DNA from: Prevotella sp.
GTDB lineage: Bacteria; Bacteroidota; Bacteroidia; Bacteroidales; Bacteroidaceae
Direction of reading: 5' to 3'
DNA: 5,382 nucleotides
Assembly (NCBI GenBank): GCA_017623335.1
Contig: JAGAPI010000086.1
Span: 1 to 5,382 of the forward strand
Below are positions 1 to 5,382 of the stretch, piece after piece; the first letter of the stretch is position 1, and each line of letters opens with the position of its first letter. The translations under genes and the position numbers were made by a program. Under the pieces are notes generated by a model that was not told the DNA's origin, searched no databases, and was given only the letters and a program-made list of their open reading frames with translations.

Positions 1-132
1 AACGGACTTTCCAATGAATCAAAAGAGGCGTTGAAGGGCAAGCGCGGCGAGGATATCGTGAATGCCGATGTTGCAGGTCAGGGATATGAGGCGACAAAGG
101 CAGAGACGGACAGAAAGATTGAAATAAAATAA
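1..132 (+). CDS. C-terminal end of an unidentified protein (partial)
   Basis: Frame 1 is open from the first base to a TAA at 130-132, giving 43 residues that start NGLSNESKEALKGKRGED and end DRKIEIK. The piece is strongly hydrophilic and rich in Lys, Glu and Asp, with no membrane segment and no motif I recognise. It looks like a charged tail rather than a catalytic core. The start lies outside the window. It stops 21 nt before the glycosyltransferase start on the same strand, so the two are probably cotranscribed and this may be another polysaccharide gene. That role rests on position only. Codon use resembles the following gene, which supports real coding sequence, but I do not assign a function. 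Confidence 0.66.
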   Translation, partial: NGLSNESKEALKGKRGEDIVNADVAGQGYEATKAETDRKIEIK

Positions 133-142
133 AAATGTCTTG

Positions 143-148
143 AAAGGA
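143..148 (+). promoter_or_regulatory. Possible Shine-Dalgarno sequence before the glycosyltransferase
   Basis: AAAGGA ends 5 nt before the ATG at 154 and fits a weak ribosome binding site. It lies in the 3' arm of a small potential hairpin, TGTCTT (136-141) with AGGACA (145-150), which has one G-T pair and a 3-nt loop. Bacteroidota often do without a strong Shine-Dalgarno, so its importance is uncertain. Confidence 0.35.
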
Positions 149-153
149 CAATA

Positions 154-1284
154 ATGAAAATAGTTGTTACCGGTACCCGTGGCATTCCCAATGTCATGGG
201 CGGAGTGGAGACGCACTGCGAGGAACTGTTTCCGAGGATTGCGGAGAAAGGTGAGGACGTGACCGTGATACGCCGCTCGAACTACGTGAGCGACGGATTG
301 ACGGAATGGAGGGGAGTGAAGCTTGTCACTCTACCGTCACCAAAGAAGAAATCGCTTGAGGCGATTATCCATACATTCAGGGCGATAAACGAGGCGAAGA
401 AGCTTGGAGCAGATGTGCTGCATATACATGCCATAGGACCGGCATTGCTGGTGCCTTACGCCAAGTTGCTGGGAATGAAGGTGGTGTTCACACACCACGG
501 TCCCGACTACGACCGCGACAAATGGGGATTTGCCGCAAAGACAATTTTGAAACTTGGTGAGAGAATGGGATGTAGATTTGCAGATGAGGTGATTGTGATA
601 TCGGATGTAATAAAGAGTCTCATTGCAAGGAAGTATGGCAGGACTGAGCATGTACATCTGATATATAACGGCGTGCCGTCACCTGAGATATGCGACTATC
701 CCGAATATTTTGGGGAACTGGGCATAGAGAAGGGGAAGTATATACTTGGCATGTGCCGCTTTGTGCCCGAGAAGAACCTGCATCATTTGGTGGAGGCGAT
801 GGTTAAAGTGAAGAGTGAAGAACTAAGAGTGAAGAATTGCAAAATCGATGAAGTCAATCCAAATGCTGATGTTAAGCTGGTGCTGGCAGGCGACACGGAC
901 TTTGAGGACGAATATTCCCGCGGACTGAAGGAAATGGCGAGGAAGAACGGAGTTGTGCTGACAGGATTCGTAAAGGGACGGAAGCTGCACTCGCTGCTGT
1001 CCAATGCCAAGGCGTATTGTCTGCCTTCGAGCCATGAAGGACTGCCGATAGCGCTGCTGGAGGCAATGAGCTATCATTTGCCCGTAATGGTGAGCGATAT
1101 TCCGGCAAATATGGAAGTTGGTTTGCCGAAGGAGAATTATTTCCCCTGCGGTGATGTGGATGCTCTGGCAAATAAACTGCAAGATATTATAAACAAACCT
1201 ATACAGCGTATAGATTACGACATGGGAAAATATGATTGGGATAAGATAGCAGAGCAAGTGAACGATATATATAGGCAATGCTGA
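154..1284 (+). CDS. Family 4 glycosyltransferase (GT-B fold), probably for surface polysaccharide
   Basis: This 376-residue protein is a retaining glycosyltransferase of the GT4 type, a cytoplasmic or membrane-associated enzyme that moves a sugar from a nucleotide donor to a glycan or lipid-linked acceptor. The N-terminus has the acceptor-side glycine loop TGTRGIPNVMGGVET (residues 6-20), typical of the subgroup whose members begin GTRGIP..GGVET. A second conserved stretch is VVFTHHGPDYDR (110-121). The C-terminal domain has MCRFVPEKN (200-208), with the basic residues expected near the donor phosphates, and the E-x7-E motif E295-E303 in HEGLPIALLE. Length is normal for the family. Residues about 218-238 form an extra charged loop (KVKSEELRVKN...) before KLVLAGD, encoded by a 7-nt repeat. 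The gene overlaps the helicase by 7 nt. The sugar and acceptor cannot be read from the sequence. The ATG at 154 is preferred because the glycine loop follows at once. Confidence 0.93.
   Translation: MKIVVTGTRGIPNVMGGVETHCEELFPRIAEKGEDVTVIRRSNYVSDGLTEWRGVKLVTLPSPKKKSLEAIIHTFRAINEAKKLGADVLHIHAIGPALLVPYAKLLGMKVVFTHHGPDYDRDKWGFAAKTILKLGERMGCRFADEVIVISDVIKSLIARKYGRTEHVHLIYNGVPSPEICDYPEYFGELGIEKGKYILGMCRFVPEKNLHHLVEAMVKVKSEELRVKNCKIDEVNPNADVKLVLAGDTDFEDEYSRGLKEMARKNGVVLTGFVKGRKLHSLLSNAKAYCLPSSHEGLPIALLEAMSYHLPVMVSDIPANMEVGLPKENYFPCGDVDALANKLQDIINKPIQRIDYDMGKYDWDKIAEQVNDIYRQC
807..834 (+). repeat. Tandem 7-nt repeat (AGTGAAG) inside the glycosyltransferase gene
   Basis: Four consecutive 7-mers read AGTGAAG, AGTGAAG, AACTAAG, AGTGAAG. 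Three are identical and one is diverged. Three units equal seven codons, so the array can keep the reading frame, and it encodes VKSEELRVKN. It falls in a loop of the C-terminal Rossmann domain where GT4 enzymes are usually shorter. Confidence 0.75.
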
Positions 1285-3770
1285 GAGATTATCAGAAAGA
1301 TATTTGCAGCAGGACTGTGGAGGCATTCAGAAGTCACAGGAGTGTGATGGTGCAGATGCCAACGGGAACGGGAAAGACGGTGGTGCTCGCTTCATTAGTA
1401 AATGAAGAATGTAGGGCCGCAACCTGTTGCGGCCTTATTGAAAGGGAAGGTGCAGGCAGTCAATCCTCGTGCATTCTGATTGTAGCGCACCGCAGGGAGC
1501 TGGTGGAGCAGATAAAAGACACTATCCGCAGACTTGGGATTGATGACGGGAATATTATGGTGGAGTCAATCCAGACCATATCGCGGAGGATAGAGAATCT
1601 GGAGTTTACTCCTTCATTGGTGGTGATTGACGAGGCACACCATGCAGTGGCAGCGACATACAAGAAGATGTGGGACAGATGGCAGGAAGCGAGGTTCCTC
1701 GGATTTACAGCCACGCCTTGCCGATTGAAGAAGCAGGGATTTACCGACTTGTTTGAGGTGCTGCTGCAATCATGGTCGATGAACCGTTTCATTGCAGAAG
1801 GATGGCTGTCGCTATATGACTACATGTCGATTGCCCCCAACAGCAGGGACCAGCAGATTGTGAACGGTCTGAGAAAGCGTGGAGCGGACGGCGACTATTC
1901 GATGAGTGAGATGAGCGAGAAGCTGGACGTGATGCCAAGCATTGGGCGGCTTTGCGACACCGTGACGAGATATGCGGCAGGCAAGAAAGGCATAGTGTAT
2001 GCCATCAACATCACGCATGCTGAGCATATTGCAGAACATTATGTAAAGAACGGTGTCAGCGCAGCCGTTATCAGCAGCAAGACTCCGGCAGAGGAAAGAA
2101 AAAGGCTGCTGGCAGACTTCAAGAATGGGAGGACTGACGTTCTTGTGAATGTAGATTTGTTTGGCGAGGGATTCGACTGTCCCGACGTGGAGTTTATACA
2201 GTTGGCACGCCCCACCCTGTCGCTCTCAAAATATATGCAGCAGGTGGGTCGCGGAATGAGAGTGTTCAACGGCAAAAAGTTCTGTCTGATTCTTGACAAT
2301 GTCGGTTTATACCGTCTTTTCGGATTACCGTCGGAAGACAGGGACTGGCTCGCGATGTTTGAAGGCCGCACGGCAGGCAAGGGACACACGGAGACAACCG
2401 TCAGTACGGTGGCGATGAATGTACATACATATTCCGACAGACAGACGGCAACGTGTGATAACCGCACGCAGATGATAATGATTCTCACTCACGAAGGACA
2501 AAGAAGTTCGCTCGACACGGCATTCGGATACCGCCTGACGGCGGGTGATGACGGAAAGACAGGTGTGGCGGACAAGGACGGGAACATCGTTTTGTCATGC
2601 ATATATAATAATGTGGAACTAAAGTCATACGGTTTTGCAAAGCTGTATTCGAGAAGGTCTGCCGACAGAAAACAGCCATGGATTGACTTGGTGAACGGCG
2701 TGAGGTTTGGCAGTGAGCCGCGCACCGAGAGACACGGTGCGCTGGAATTCAGTACCTCTGACGGATTCAAGCTCTATCCGCGAGTAAAGACCCGAATGAT
2801 GAAAGACACAGATTATGTGACAAGCGAGACTCTTAGCAGAAACGGTGATGGCGCTTTGAGATTCAGAAACTTTCTGATACAGCCTTCGGAGCCTCAAAAG
2901 CTATATATCTACCGTGACAAGATGGACTGCACTTTGCTTTTTGAAGACGAGCAGGGAGAACGGTTTATCCAAAAATATCCCCAACAGCCGCTGCATCCAA
3001 TAAATACCGAAGACTGGAACATGCAAAAAGCAAGATGGCAGCAATACGTGGATGACTTCAACAGCAGAAGGGCAACAAGACTAAACCGAAATAACGAATT
3101 TAAGGATGTAGGGTATGTCGCAGGACTGAGTTTAAACGACTATGAACTGCCTGTGAACATAAAGGTAAAACAGATAACAAAAAATTCATATTCGATTTAC
3201 AGGACAGCCTGGTATGACCAGTTTAAGTGGCTGAATATCTCAGACTGGAAATACGTGTCACCGCCGGCATACGGACTGATGGTGGCAAAAAATTATCACG
3301 GACACTATCAGCTGCTGAACGAAAACGGAGAAGAAATTCCAAATCTTAAACGACAGTTTGATTTTGCAGAACTCACGGAAGGCGGTTTCTTGCATGCCAT
3401 AGAAAGCGGTAGGGAATATTGGGTGAATCTCAGTTCTCACGTCATCTTCACCCACCGTCCCGAATTAGTGAAGATTGGTCACATGGAATTTTGGAAGGAC
3501 AGCGACTTCTACTATATACGTGACAGCAGGCTAAACGGCAGCTACCCTTACCGGCGTGGAGAAATAAGAGAGGGTAACGGCATCTGCTTCGTGGGTACAA
3601 ACTATGTGTTTGTAGAAAAATGTTCCATCGTATTCAAGATTGAGCAGCGTTATGTGGATGGCAGACGCTTTGTGGTGAGACACCACTCGCACGGCATTGA
3701 CATGAACTGTTTCAGCGATTTATATTATGACGGTGTGCATCCACCAAAGCTCAAACAACATCGCGGCTGA
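1278..3770 (+). CDS. Superfamily 2 DEAH helicase with a long C-terminal region containing WG-type repeats
   Basis: This 830-residue protein is an ATP-dependent nucleic acid helicase or translocase. Domain 1 has LRDYQ (2-6), Walker A MPTGTGKT (27-34), motif Ia VAHRRELVEQI (69-79), Walker B DEAH (118-121) and motif III TAT (144-146). Domain 2 has GIVYAINITHAEH (238-250), motif V around LFGEGFDCPDV (294-304) and motif VI QQVGRGMR (321-328). All catalytic motifs look intact. Residues about 43-64, between motifs I and Ia, are a cysteine-containing insertion encoded by a GC-rich palindrome. The last 465 residues or so are not helicase. They are rich in Tyr and Trp, and GKTGVADKDGNIVLSCIY (426-443) followed by GFAKL fits a WG beta repeat. 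YGLMVAKNYHGHYQLLNENG (665-684) is a weaker candidate. The ATG overlaps the previous stop as ATGCTGA, implying translational coupling, and MLRDYQ fits the family N-terminus. Substrate and cellular role are unknown. Confidence 0.92.
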   Translation: MLRDYQKDICSRTVEAFRSHRSVMVQMPTGTGKTVVLASLVNEECRAATCCGLIEREGAGSQSSCILIVAHRRELVEQIKDTIRRLGIDDGNIMVESIQTISRRIENLEFTPSLVVIDEAHHAVAATYKKMWDRWQEARFLGFTATPCRLKKQGFTDLFEVLLQSWSMNRFIAEGWLSLYDYMSIAPNSRDQQIVNGLRKRGADGDYSMSEMSEKLDVMPSIGRLCDTVTRYAAGKKGIVYAINITHAEHIAEHYVKNGVSAAVISSKTPAEERKRLLADFKNGRTDVLVNVDLFGEGFDCPDVEFIQLARPTLSLSKYMQQVGRGMRVFNGKKFCLILDNVGLYRLFGLPSEDRDWLAMFEGRTAGKGHTETTVSTVAMNVHTYSDRQTATCDNRTQMIMILTHEGQRSSLDTAFGYRLTAGDDGKTGVADKDGNIVLSCIYNNVELKSYGFAKLYSRRSADRKQPWIDLVNGVRFGSEPRTERHGALEFSTSDGFKLYPRVKTRMMKDTDYVTSETLSRNGDGALRFRNFLIQPSEPQKLYIYRDKMDCTLLFEDEQGERFIQKYPQQPLHPINTEDWNMQKARWQQYVDDFNSRRATRLNRNNEFKDVGYVAGLSLNDYELPVNIKVKQITKNSYSIYRTAWYDQFKWLNISDWKYVSPPAYGLMVAKNYHGHYQLLNENGEEIPNLKRQFDFAELTEGGFLHAIESGREYWVNLSSHVIFTHRPELVKIGHMEFWKDSDFYYIRDSRLNGSYPYRRGEIREGNGICFVGTNYVFVEKCSIVFKIEQRYVDGRRFVVRHHSHGIDMNCFSDLYYDGVHPPKLKQHRG
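1390..1407 (+). repeat. Small perfect inverted repeat inside the helicase gene
   Basis: CTTCATT (1390-1396) and AATGAAG (1401-1407) are exact reverse complements around the loop AGTA. It lies 7 nt before the base-pairing region of the GC-rich palindrome, so a transcript could fold two hairpins in a row. The element is short and may be chance. Confidence 0.4.
1411..1438 (+). repeat. GC-rich palindrome inserted in frame in the helicase gene
   Basis: GGCCGCAA (1415-1422) pairs exactly with TTGCGGCC (1427-1434) around the loop CCTG. The stem extends outward by G-T, A-T, T-A and G-T to about 12 bp. It encodes roughly CRAATCCGLI, a Cys-rich piece lying between helicase motifs I and Ia, where related enzymes usually have a short linker. 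The form (GTAGGG followed by a GC-rich palindrome) resembles dispersed REP-like elements, but I cannot test its copy number in the genome. Confidence 0.7.
2720..2742 (+). repeat. Intragenic hairpin in the helicase C-terminal region
   Basis: GCGCACCG (2720-2727) and CGGTGCGC (2735-2742) are exact reverse complements around the 7-nt loop AGAGACA. No T-run follows, so it is not a terminator. It encodes part of PRTERHGAL (481-489). It may be chance or a small structural element in the mRNA. Confidence 0.4.
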
Positions 3771-3790
3771 TATTTTCAGCCGCTTTTTTT
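3763..3790 (+). terminator. Rho-independent terminator including the helicase stop codon
   Basis: GCGGCTGA (3763-3770) and TCAGCCGC (3776-3783) form a perfect 8-bp stem with loop TATTT, followed directly by seven Ts (3784-3790). The 5' arm contains the last codons and the TGA stop of the helicase, so the hairpin should form only once the terminating ribosome clears it. It ends the glycosyltransferase-helicase transcription unit. Confidence 0.9.
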
Positions 3791-3831
3791 AATCTTGAGG
3801 AGGTGTGTCAAAACCAGCCTTCTACTTCTTT

Positions 3832-3906
3832 TTTAGGCACGGATTACACGGAATACACAGATTAATGAGAGAAAAAACTGTGAAATCCGTGTAATCCGTG
3901 CCTAAA
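3832..3906. repeat. Perfect 21-bp inverted repeat with 33-nt spacer
   Basis: The left arm, 3832-3852, begins TTTAGGCACGG. It is the exact reverse complement of the right arm, 3886-3906, which ends CCGTGCCTAAA. Inside the spacer CACAG (3856-3860) and CTGTG (3878-3882) can extend the stem past a 3x3 internal loop. The arms contain a 9-nt quasi-repeat, GGATTACAC then GGAATACAC. There is no transposase gene and no T-run directly after the right arm, so it looks like a short non-coding hairpin repeat rather than a terminator. I recall similar GGCACGGATTACACGG sequences from intergenic repeats in other genomes, but cannot check this. Confidence 0.85.
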
Positions 3907-3920
3907 TTATGTCATTTTAT

Positions 3921-3951
3921 TTTGTATTTCACTCAATTTGCACTATCTTTA
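3921..3951 (+). promoter_or_regulatory. Promoter-like core, repeat copy 1
   Basis: TTTG at 3921-3924, a 19-nt spacer, then TATCTTTA at 3944-3951. The last base departs from the TAnnTTTG consensus. CTATCTT (3943-3949) can pair perfectly with AAGATAG (3955-3961), so the -7 box also lies in a small inverted repeat. It may be weak or inactive. Confidence 0.4.
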
Positions 3952-3978
3952 AATAAGATAGGCGGCATCTCGGAAATA

Positions 3979-4000
3979 AAAATAAATCGAGATTTATTTT
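3979..4000. promoter_or_regulatory. Imperfect 22-bp palindrome at the copy 1/copy 2 junction
   Basis: AAATAAATC and GATTTATTT flank a central GA, the same element as at 4056-4077 but with one C-to-A change at 3990 that breaks the centre. It overlaps the -33 element of copy 2 (3998-4001), as an operator could. Confidence 0.4.
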
Positions 4001-4028
4001 GTATTTCACTCAATTTGCACTATCTTTT
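3998..4028 (+). promoter_or_regulatory. Promoter-like core, repeat copy 2
   Basis: TTTG at 3998-4001, a 19-nt spacer, then TATCTTTT at 4021-4028. The final T replaces the consensus G. The inverted repeat over the -7 box seen in copy 1 has one mismatch here (CTATCTT with AAGACAG). It may give a longer mutS2 leader if active. Confidence 0.4.
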
Positions 4029-4055
4029 GATAAGACAGGCGGCATCTCGGAAATA

Positions 4056-4077
4056 AAAATAAATCGCGATTTATTTT
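4056..4077. promoter_or_regulatory. Perfect 22-bp palindrome overlapping the -33 element (possible operator)
   Basis: The core AAATAAATCGCGATTTATTT (4057-4076) is an exact palindrome and extends one base on each side. Its right end covers three bases of the TTTG at 4075-4078. A dimeric repressor bound here would block RNA polymerase, but palindromy alone does not prove a protein site. Confidence 0.5.
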
Positions 4078-4105
4078 GTATTTCACTCAATTTGCACTAT
4101 CTTTG
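4075..4105 (+). promoter_or_regulatory. mutS2 promoter with Bacteroidota -33/-7 boxes (copy 3)
   Basis: TTTG at 4075-4078 is separated by 19 nt from TATCTTTG at 4098-4105, which matches the Bacteroidota consensus TTTG / TAnnTTTG in full. Transcription should begin near 4110, giving a leader of about 25 nt. Of the three repeat copies only this one has the final G of the -7 box, so it is the best candidate for the main mutS2 promoter. Confidence 0.8.
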
Positions 4106-4134
4106 CACTGAAAATAAAGAATAAGAACAAAAAA

Positions 4135-5382
4135 ATGACTTATCCGAACAACTACGAACAGAAAATTGGATTTAACGAAATAAGACAATTGTTGCGTGCA
4201 AACTGCCTGAGCACCTTGGGTAAGGAAAAGGTGGACGGGATTGAGTTCAGCACCGATGCGGCAGTTATAAGACAACGGTTACAGGAAGTAAAAGAGTTCC
4301 GGCACTTGATGTCGGAAGACGACACTTTTCCCACTCACAACTTTTTCGACGTGAGGGAATCGGTGGCACGGCTGAGACTTGAAGGCACCTACATCGAAGA
4401 AGACGAGATGTGGGACCTCAACCGCTCGCTACATACCATAATCGACATTGTGAGGTTTCTCAACCGCACCGACAGCGAGGACAGCGGCAACGACAGCGAC
4501 GATGACACCACTGCCACCTATCCCTACCCTGCCCTGCATGCGCTGACCGAAGAGATAATGACATTCCCGAACATAACACAGCGCATAGAGCAGATTCTCG
4601 ACAAATGGGGAAAGATGCGCGACGACGCATCGCCGACACTGCTTGGCATACGCCGGCAGCTGGCAAGCACAGAGGGAAGCATCTCGCGTACATTATATAA
4701 TATATTAAGGGCGGCACAGAGCGAGGGACTGGTGGAGAAGGACGTGACACCGACAATGCGCGACGGACGCCTCGTGATTCCTGTGGCTCCGGGCATGAAG
4801 CGCAGGATAAAGGGAATAGTACACGATGAGAGTGCCAGCGGCAAGACCGTGTTCATAGAGCCGACCGAAGTGGTGGAGGCAAACAACAGGGTGCGTGAGC
4901 TGGAAGCCGAGGAGCGCCGGGAGATGATTAAGATACTGAAAGACTTTGCGGCACTGGTGCGCCCCCACGCCAAGGAGATTGTGGACTCGTACCGCCTACT
5001 GGCAAACATCGATATGATAAGGGCAAAGGCGATATTTGCCGACACAACTGGAGCCACCGAGCCAAACGTAGACAGCAAGCCCCACATTGACTGGATTGAG
5101 GCACGCCACCCGCTACTTGCGCTGCAGTTGGCAAAACAGCAGAAAAAAGTGGTGCCGCTTGACATCATGCTTACAGGCGAGAAACGCATACTGGTGATTT
5201 CGGGTCCCAACGCCGGAGGAAAGTCGGTATGCCTGAAAACGGTAGGACTGCTGCAGTATATGCTGCAGTGCGGACTGCCGCTGCCAATAAGCGAACGGTC
5301 GAAAACGGGAATATTCCAAAACATAATGATCGACATAGGCGACGAGCAGAGCATTGCCGACGACCTGAGCACATACAGCGGA
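4135..5382 (+). CDS. mutS2: MutS2 family ATPase, N-terminal half (runs off the window)
   Basis: The open frame from ATG 4135 gives 416 residues with no stop by the window edge. MutS2 is a cytosolic MutS-like ATPase. Family members suppress homologous recombination or act on stalled ribosomes, usually with a C-terminal Smr nuclease domain. The start MTYPNNYEQKIGFNEIRQLL fits the family. Conserved family blocks are MRDGRLVIPV (208-217) and GIVHDESASGKTVFIEP (227-243). Walker A GPNAGGKS is at 357-364, and DIGDEQSIADDLSTYSG (400-416) matches the block where MutS proteins have the GA.D.L..G.STF motif. Walker B, the dimer interface and the Smr domain lie beyond the window, so about half of a typical 780-840 residue protein is present. 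Residues 113-124 are an unusual Asp/Ser-rich stretch. There is no clear Shine-Dalgarno, only an A-rich leader. It has its own promoter at 4075-4105. Confidence 0.95.
   Translation, partial: MTYPNNYEQKIGFNEIRQLLRANCLSTLGKEKVDGIEFSTDAAVIRQRLQEVKEFRHLMSEDDTFPTHNFFDVRESVARLRLEGTYIEEDEMWDLNRSLHTIIDIVRFLNRTDSEDSGNDSDDDTTATYPYPALHALTEEIMTFPNITQRIEQILDKWGKMRDDASPTLLGIRRQLASTEGSISRTLYNILRAAQSEGLVEKDVTPTMRDGRLVIPVAPGMKRRIKGIVHDESASGKTVFIEPTEVVEANNRVRELEAEERREMIKILKDFAALVRPHAKEIVDSYRLLANIDMIRAKAIFADTTGATEPNVDSKPHIDWIEARHPLLALQLAKQQKKVVPLDIMLTGEKRILVISGPNAGGKSVCLKTVGLLQYMLQCGLPLPISERSKTGIFQNIMIDIGDEQSIADDLSTYSG
4471..4506 (+). repeat. GACAGC-rich simple repeat in mutS2
   Basis: GACAGC occurs three times in 27 bases (4471, 4480 and 4492), followed by GACGATGAC. 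It encodes DSEDSGNDSDDD (residues 113-124), a very acidic, flexible loop between two conserved helical parts of the MutS2 N-terminal region. It looks like an in-frame expansion of a 9-nt unit. Confidence 0.65.

Larger units (their letters stand above)
3916..4104 (+). repeat. 77-bp direct tandem repeat, two full copies and one partial
   Basis: Copy 1 (3916-3992) and copy 2 (3993-4069) differ at four of 77 positions, three of them just after the -7 box. Copy 3 (4070-4104) is only the first 35 bp and is identical to both others. Each unit starts TTTATTTTGTATTTCACTC, carries a TTTG-N19-TATCTTT promoter core, then GGCGGCATCTCGG, and ends in the left half of a palindrome completed by the next copy. 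Near-identity suggests a recent duplication, presumably by slippage or unequal recombination. Confidence 0.93.
3791..4134. other. Gene-free intergenic region made largely of repeats
   Basis: I see no credible coding sequence here on either strand. From left to right it holds a 41-nt spacer with GAGGAGGTGTGTCAAAAC (3797-3814), which faintly resembles an insertion sequence end but has no partner. Then come a 21-bp inverted repeat (3832-3906), a 77-bp tandem repeat carrying promoter cores (3916-4104), and a 30-nt A-rich leader up to the mutS2 start. Confidence 0.8.

Noticed and set aside
823..1326. Antisense open frame of 167 codons on the - strand
   Set aside because: It is a shadow of the glycosyltransferase and helicase start, both strongly supported by motifs, and its translation has no recognisable domain.
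3797..3814. GAGGAGGTGTGTCAAAAC as an insertion sequence end
   Set aside because: It resembles termini I recall from Bacteroidota elements, but there is no matching inverted end, transposase or target duplication in the window.
3832..3906. Inverted repeat as a second terminator
   Set aside because: The spacer is long, no T-run follows the right arm directly, and a strong terminator already stands at 3763-3790.
3916..4104. Tandem repeat as a CRISPR array
   Set aside because: The whole 77-bp unit is repeated with only four changes, so there are no unique spacers between short repeats, and there are no cas genes.
4690..4707. AT-rich palindromic stretch (ATTATATAAT) in mutS2
   Set aside because: It encodes the conserved-looking LYNIL segment of MutS2 and has no -33 partner or other sign of a regulatory site.
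4524..5372. Long antisense open frame (282 codons) on the - strand
   Set aside because: It lies wholly inside mutS2, whose protein is clearly conserved. The antisense product is a low-complexity Ser/Arg-rich sequence with no recognisable motif.

Overview
The window reads as a chromosomal piece of a Bacteroidota genome, most likely Prevotella or a close relative. The evidence is a TTTG-N19-TAnnTTTG promoter of the Bacteroidota sigma type in front of the last gene, weak or absent Shine-Dalgarno sequences, moderate GC with frequent AUA codons, and AT-rich intergenic DNA full of short repeats. This assignment is an inference. All recognised genes lie on the + strand.

Layout: (1) 1-132 is the last 43 codons of an unidentified gene. 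(2) 154-1284 encodes a family-4 (GT-B fold) glycosyltransferase, probably for surface polysaccharide. (3) 1278-3770 overlaps it by 7 nt and encodes an 830-residue superfamily 2 DEAH helicase. About 465 residues of its C-terminus are not helicase, and they contain at least one good WG-type beta repeat. (4) A rho-independent terminator at 3763-3790 includes the helicase stop codon and closes this transcription unit. (5) 3791-4134 holds no gene. It contains a perfect 21-bp inverted repeat with a 33-nt spacer, then a 77-bp repeat present 2.45 times in tandem. Each copy carries a -33/-7 promoter core, and a 20-22 bp palindrome overlaps the junctions. (6) 4135-5382 is the 5' half of mutS2, cut off by the window edge after Walker A and before Walker B.

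The first three genes probably form one transcription unit, and mutS2 starts a new one driven by the tandem promoter array. No functional link between glycosyltransferase, helicase and MutS2 is evident. I see no complete new system. The most unusual features are the promoter-bearing tandem repeat and three in-frame, repeat-like insertions inside conserved proteins: a 7-nt repeat in the glycosyltransferase, a GC-rich palindrome between helicase motifs I and Ia, and a GACAGC-rich acidic stretch in MutS2. Together they suggest that small repeats spread or expand in coding as well as intergenic DNA here.
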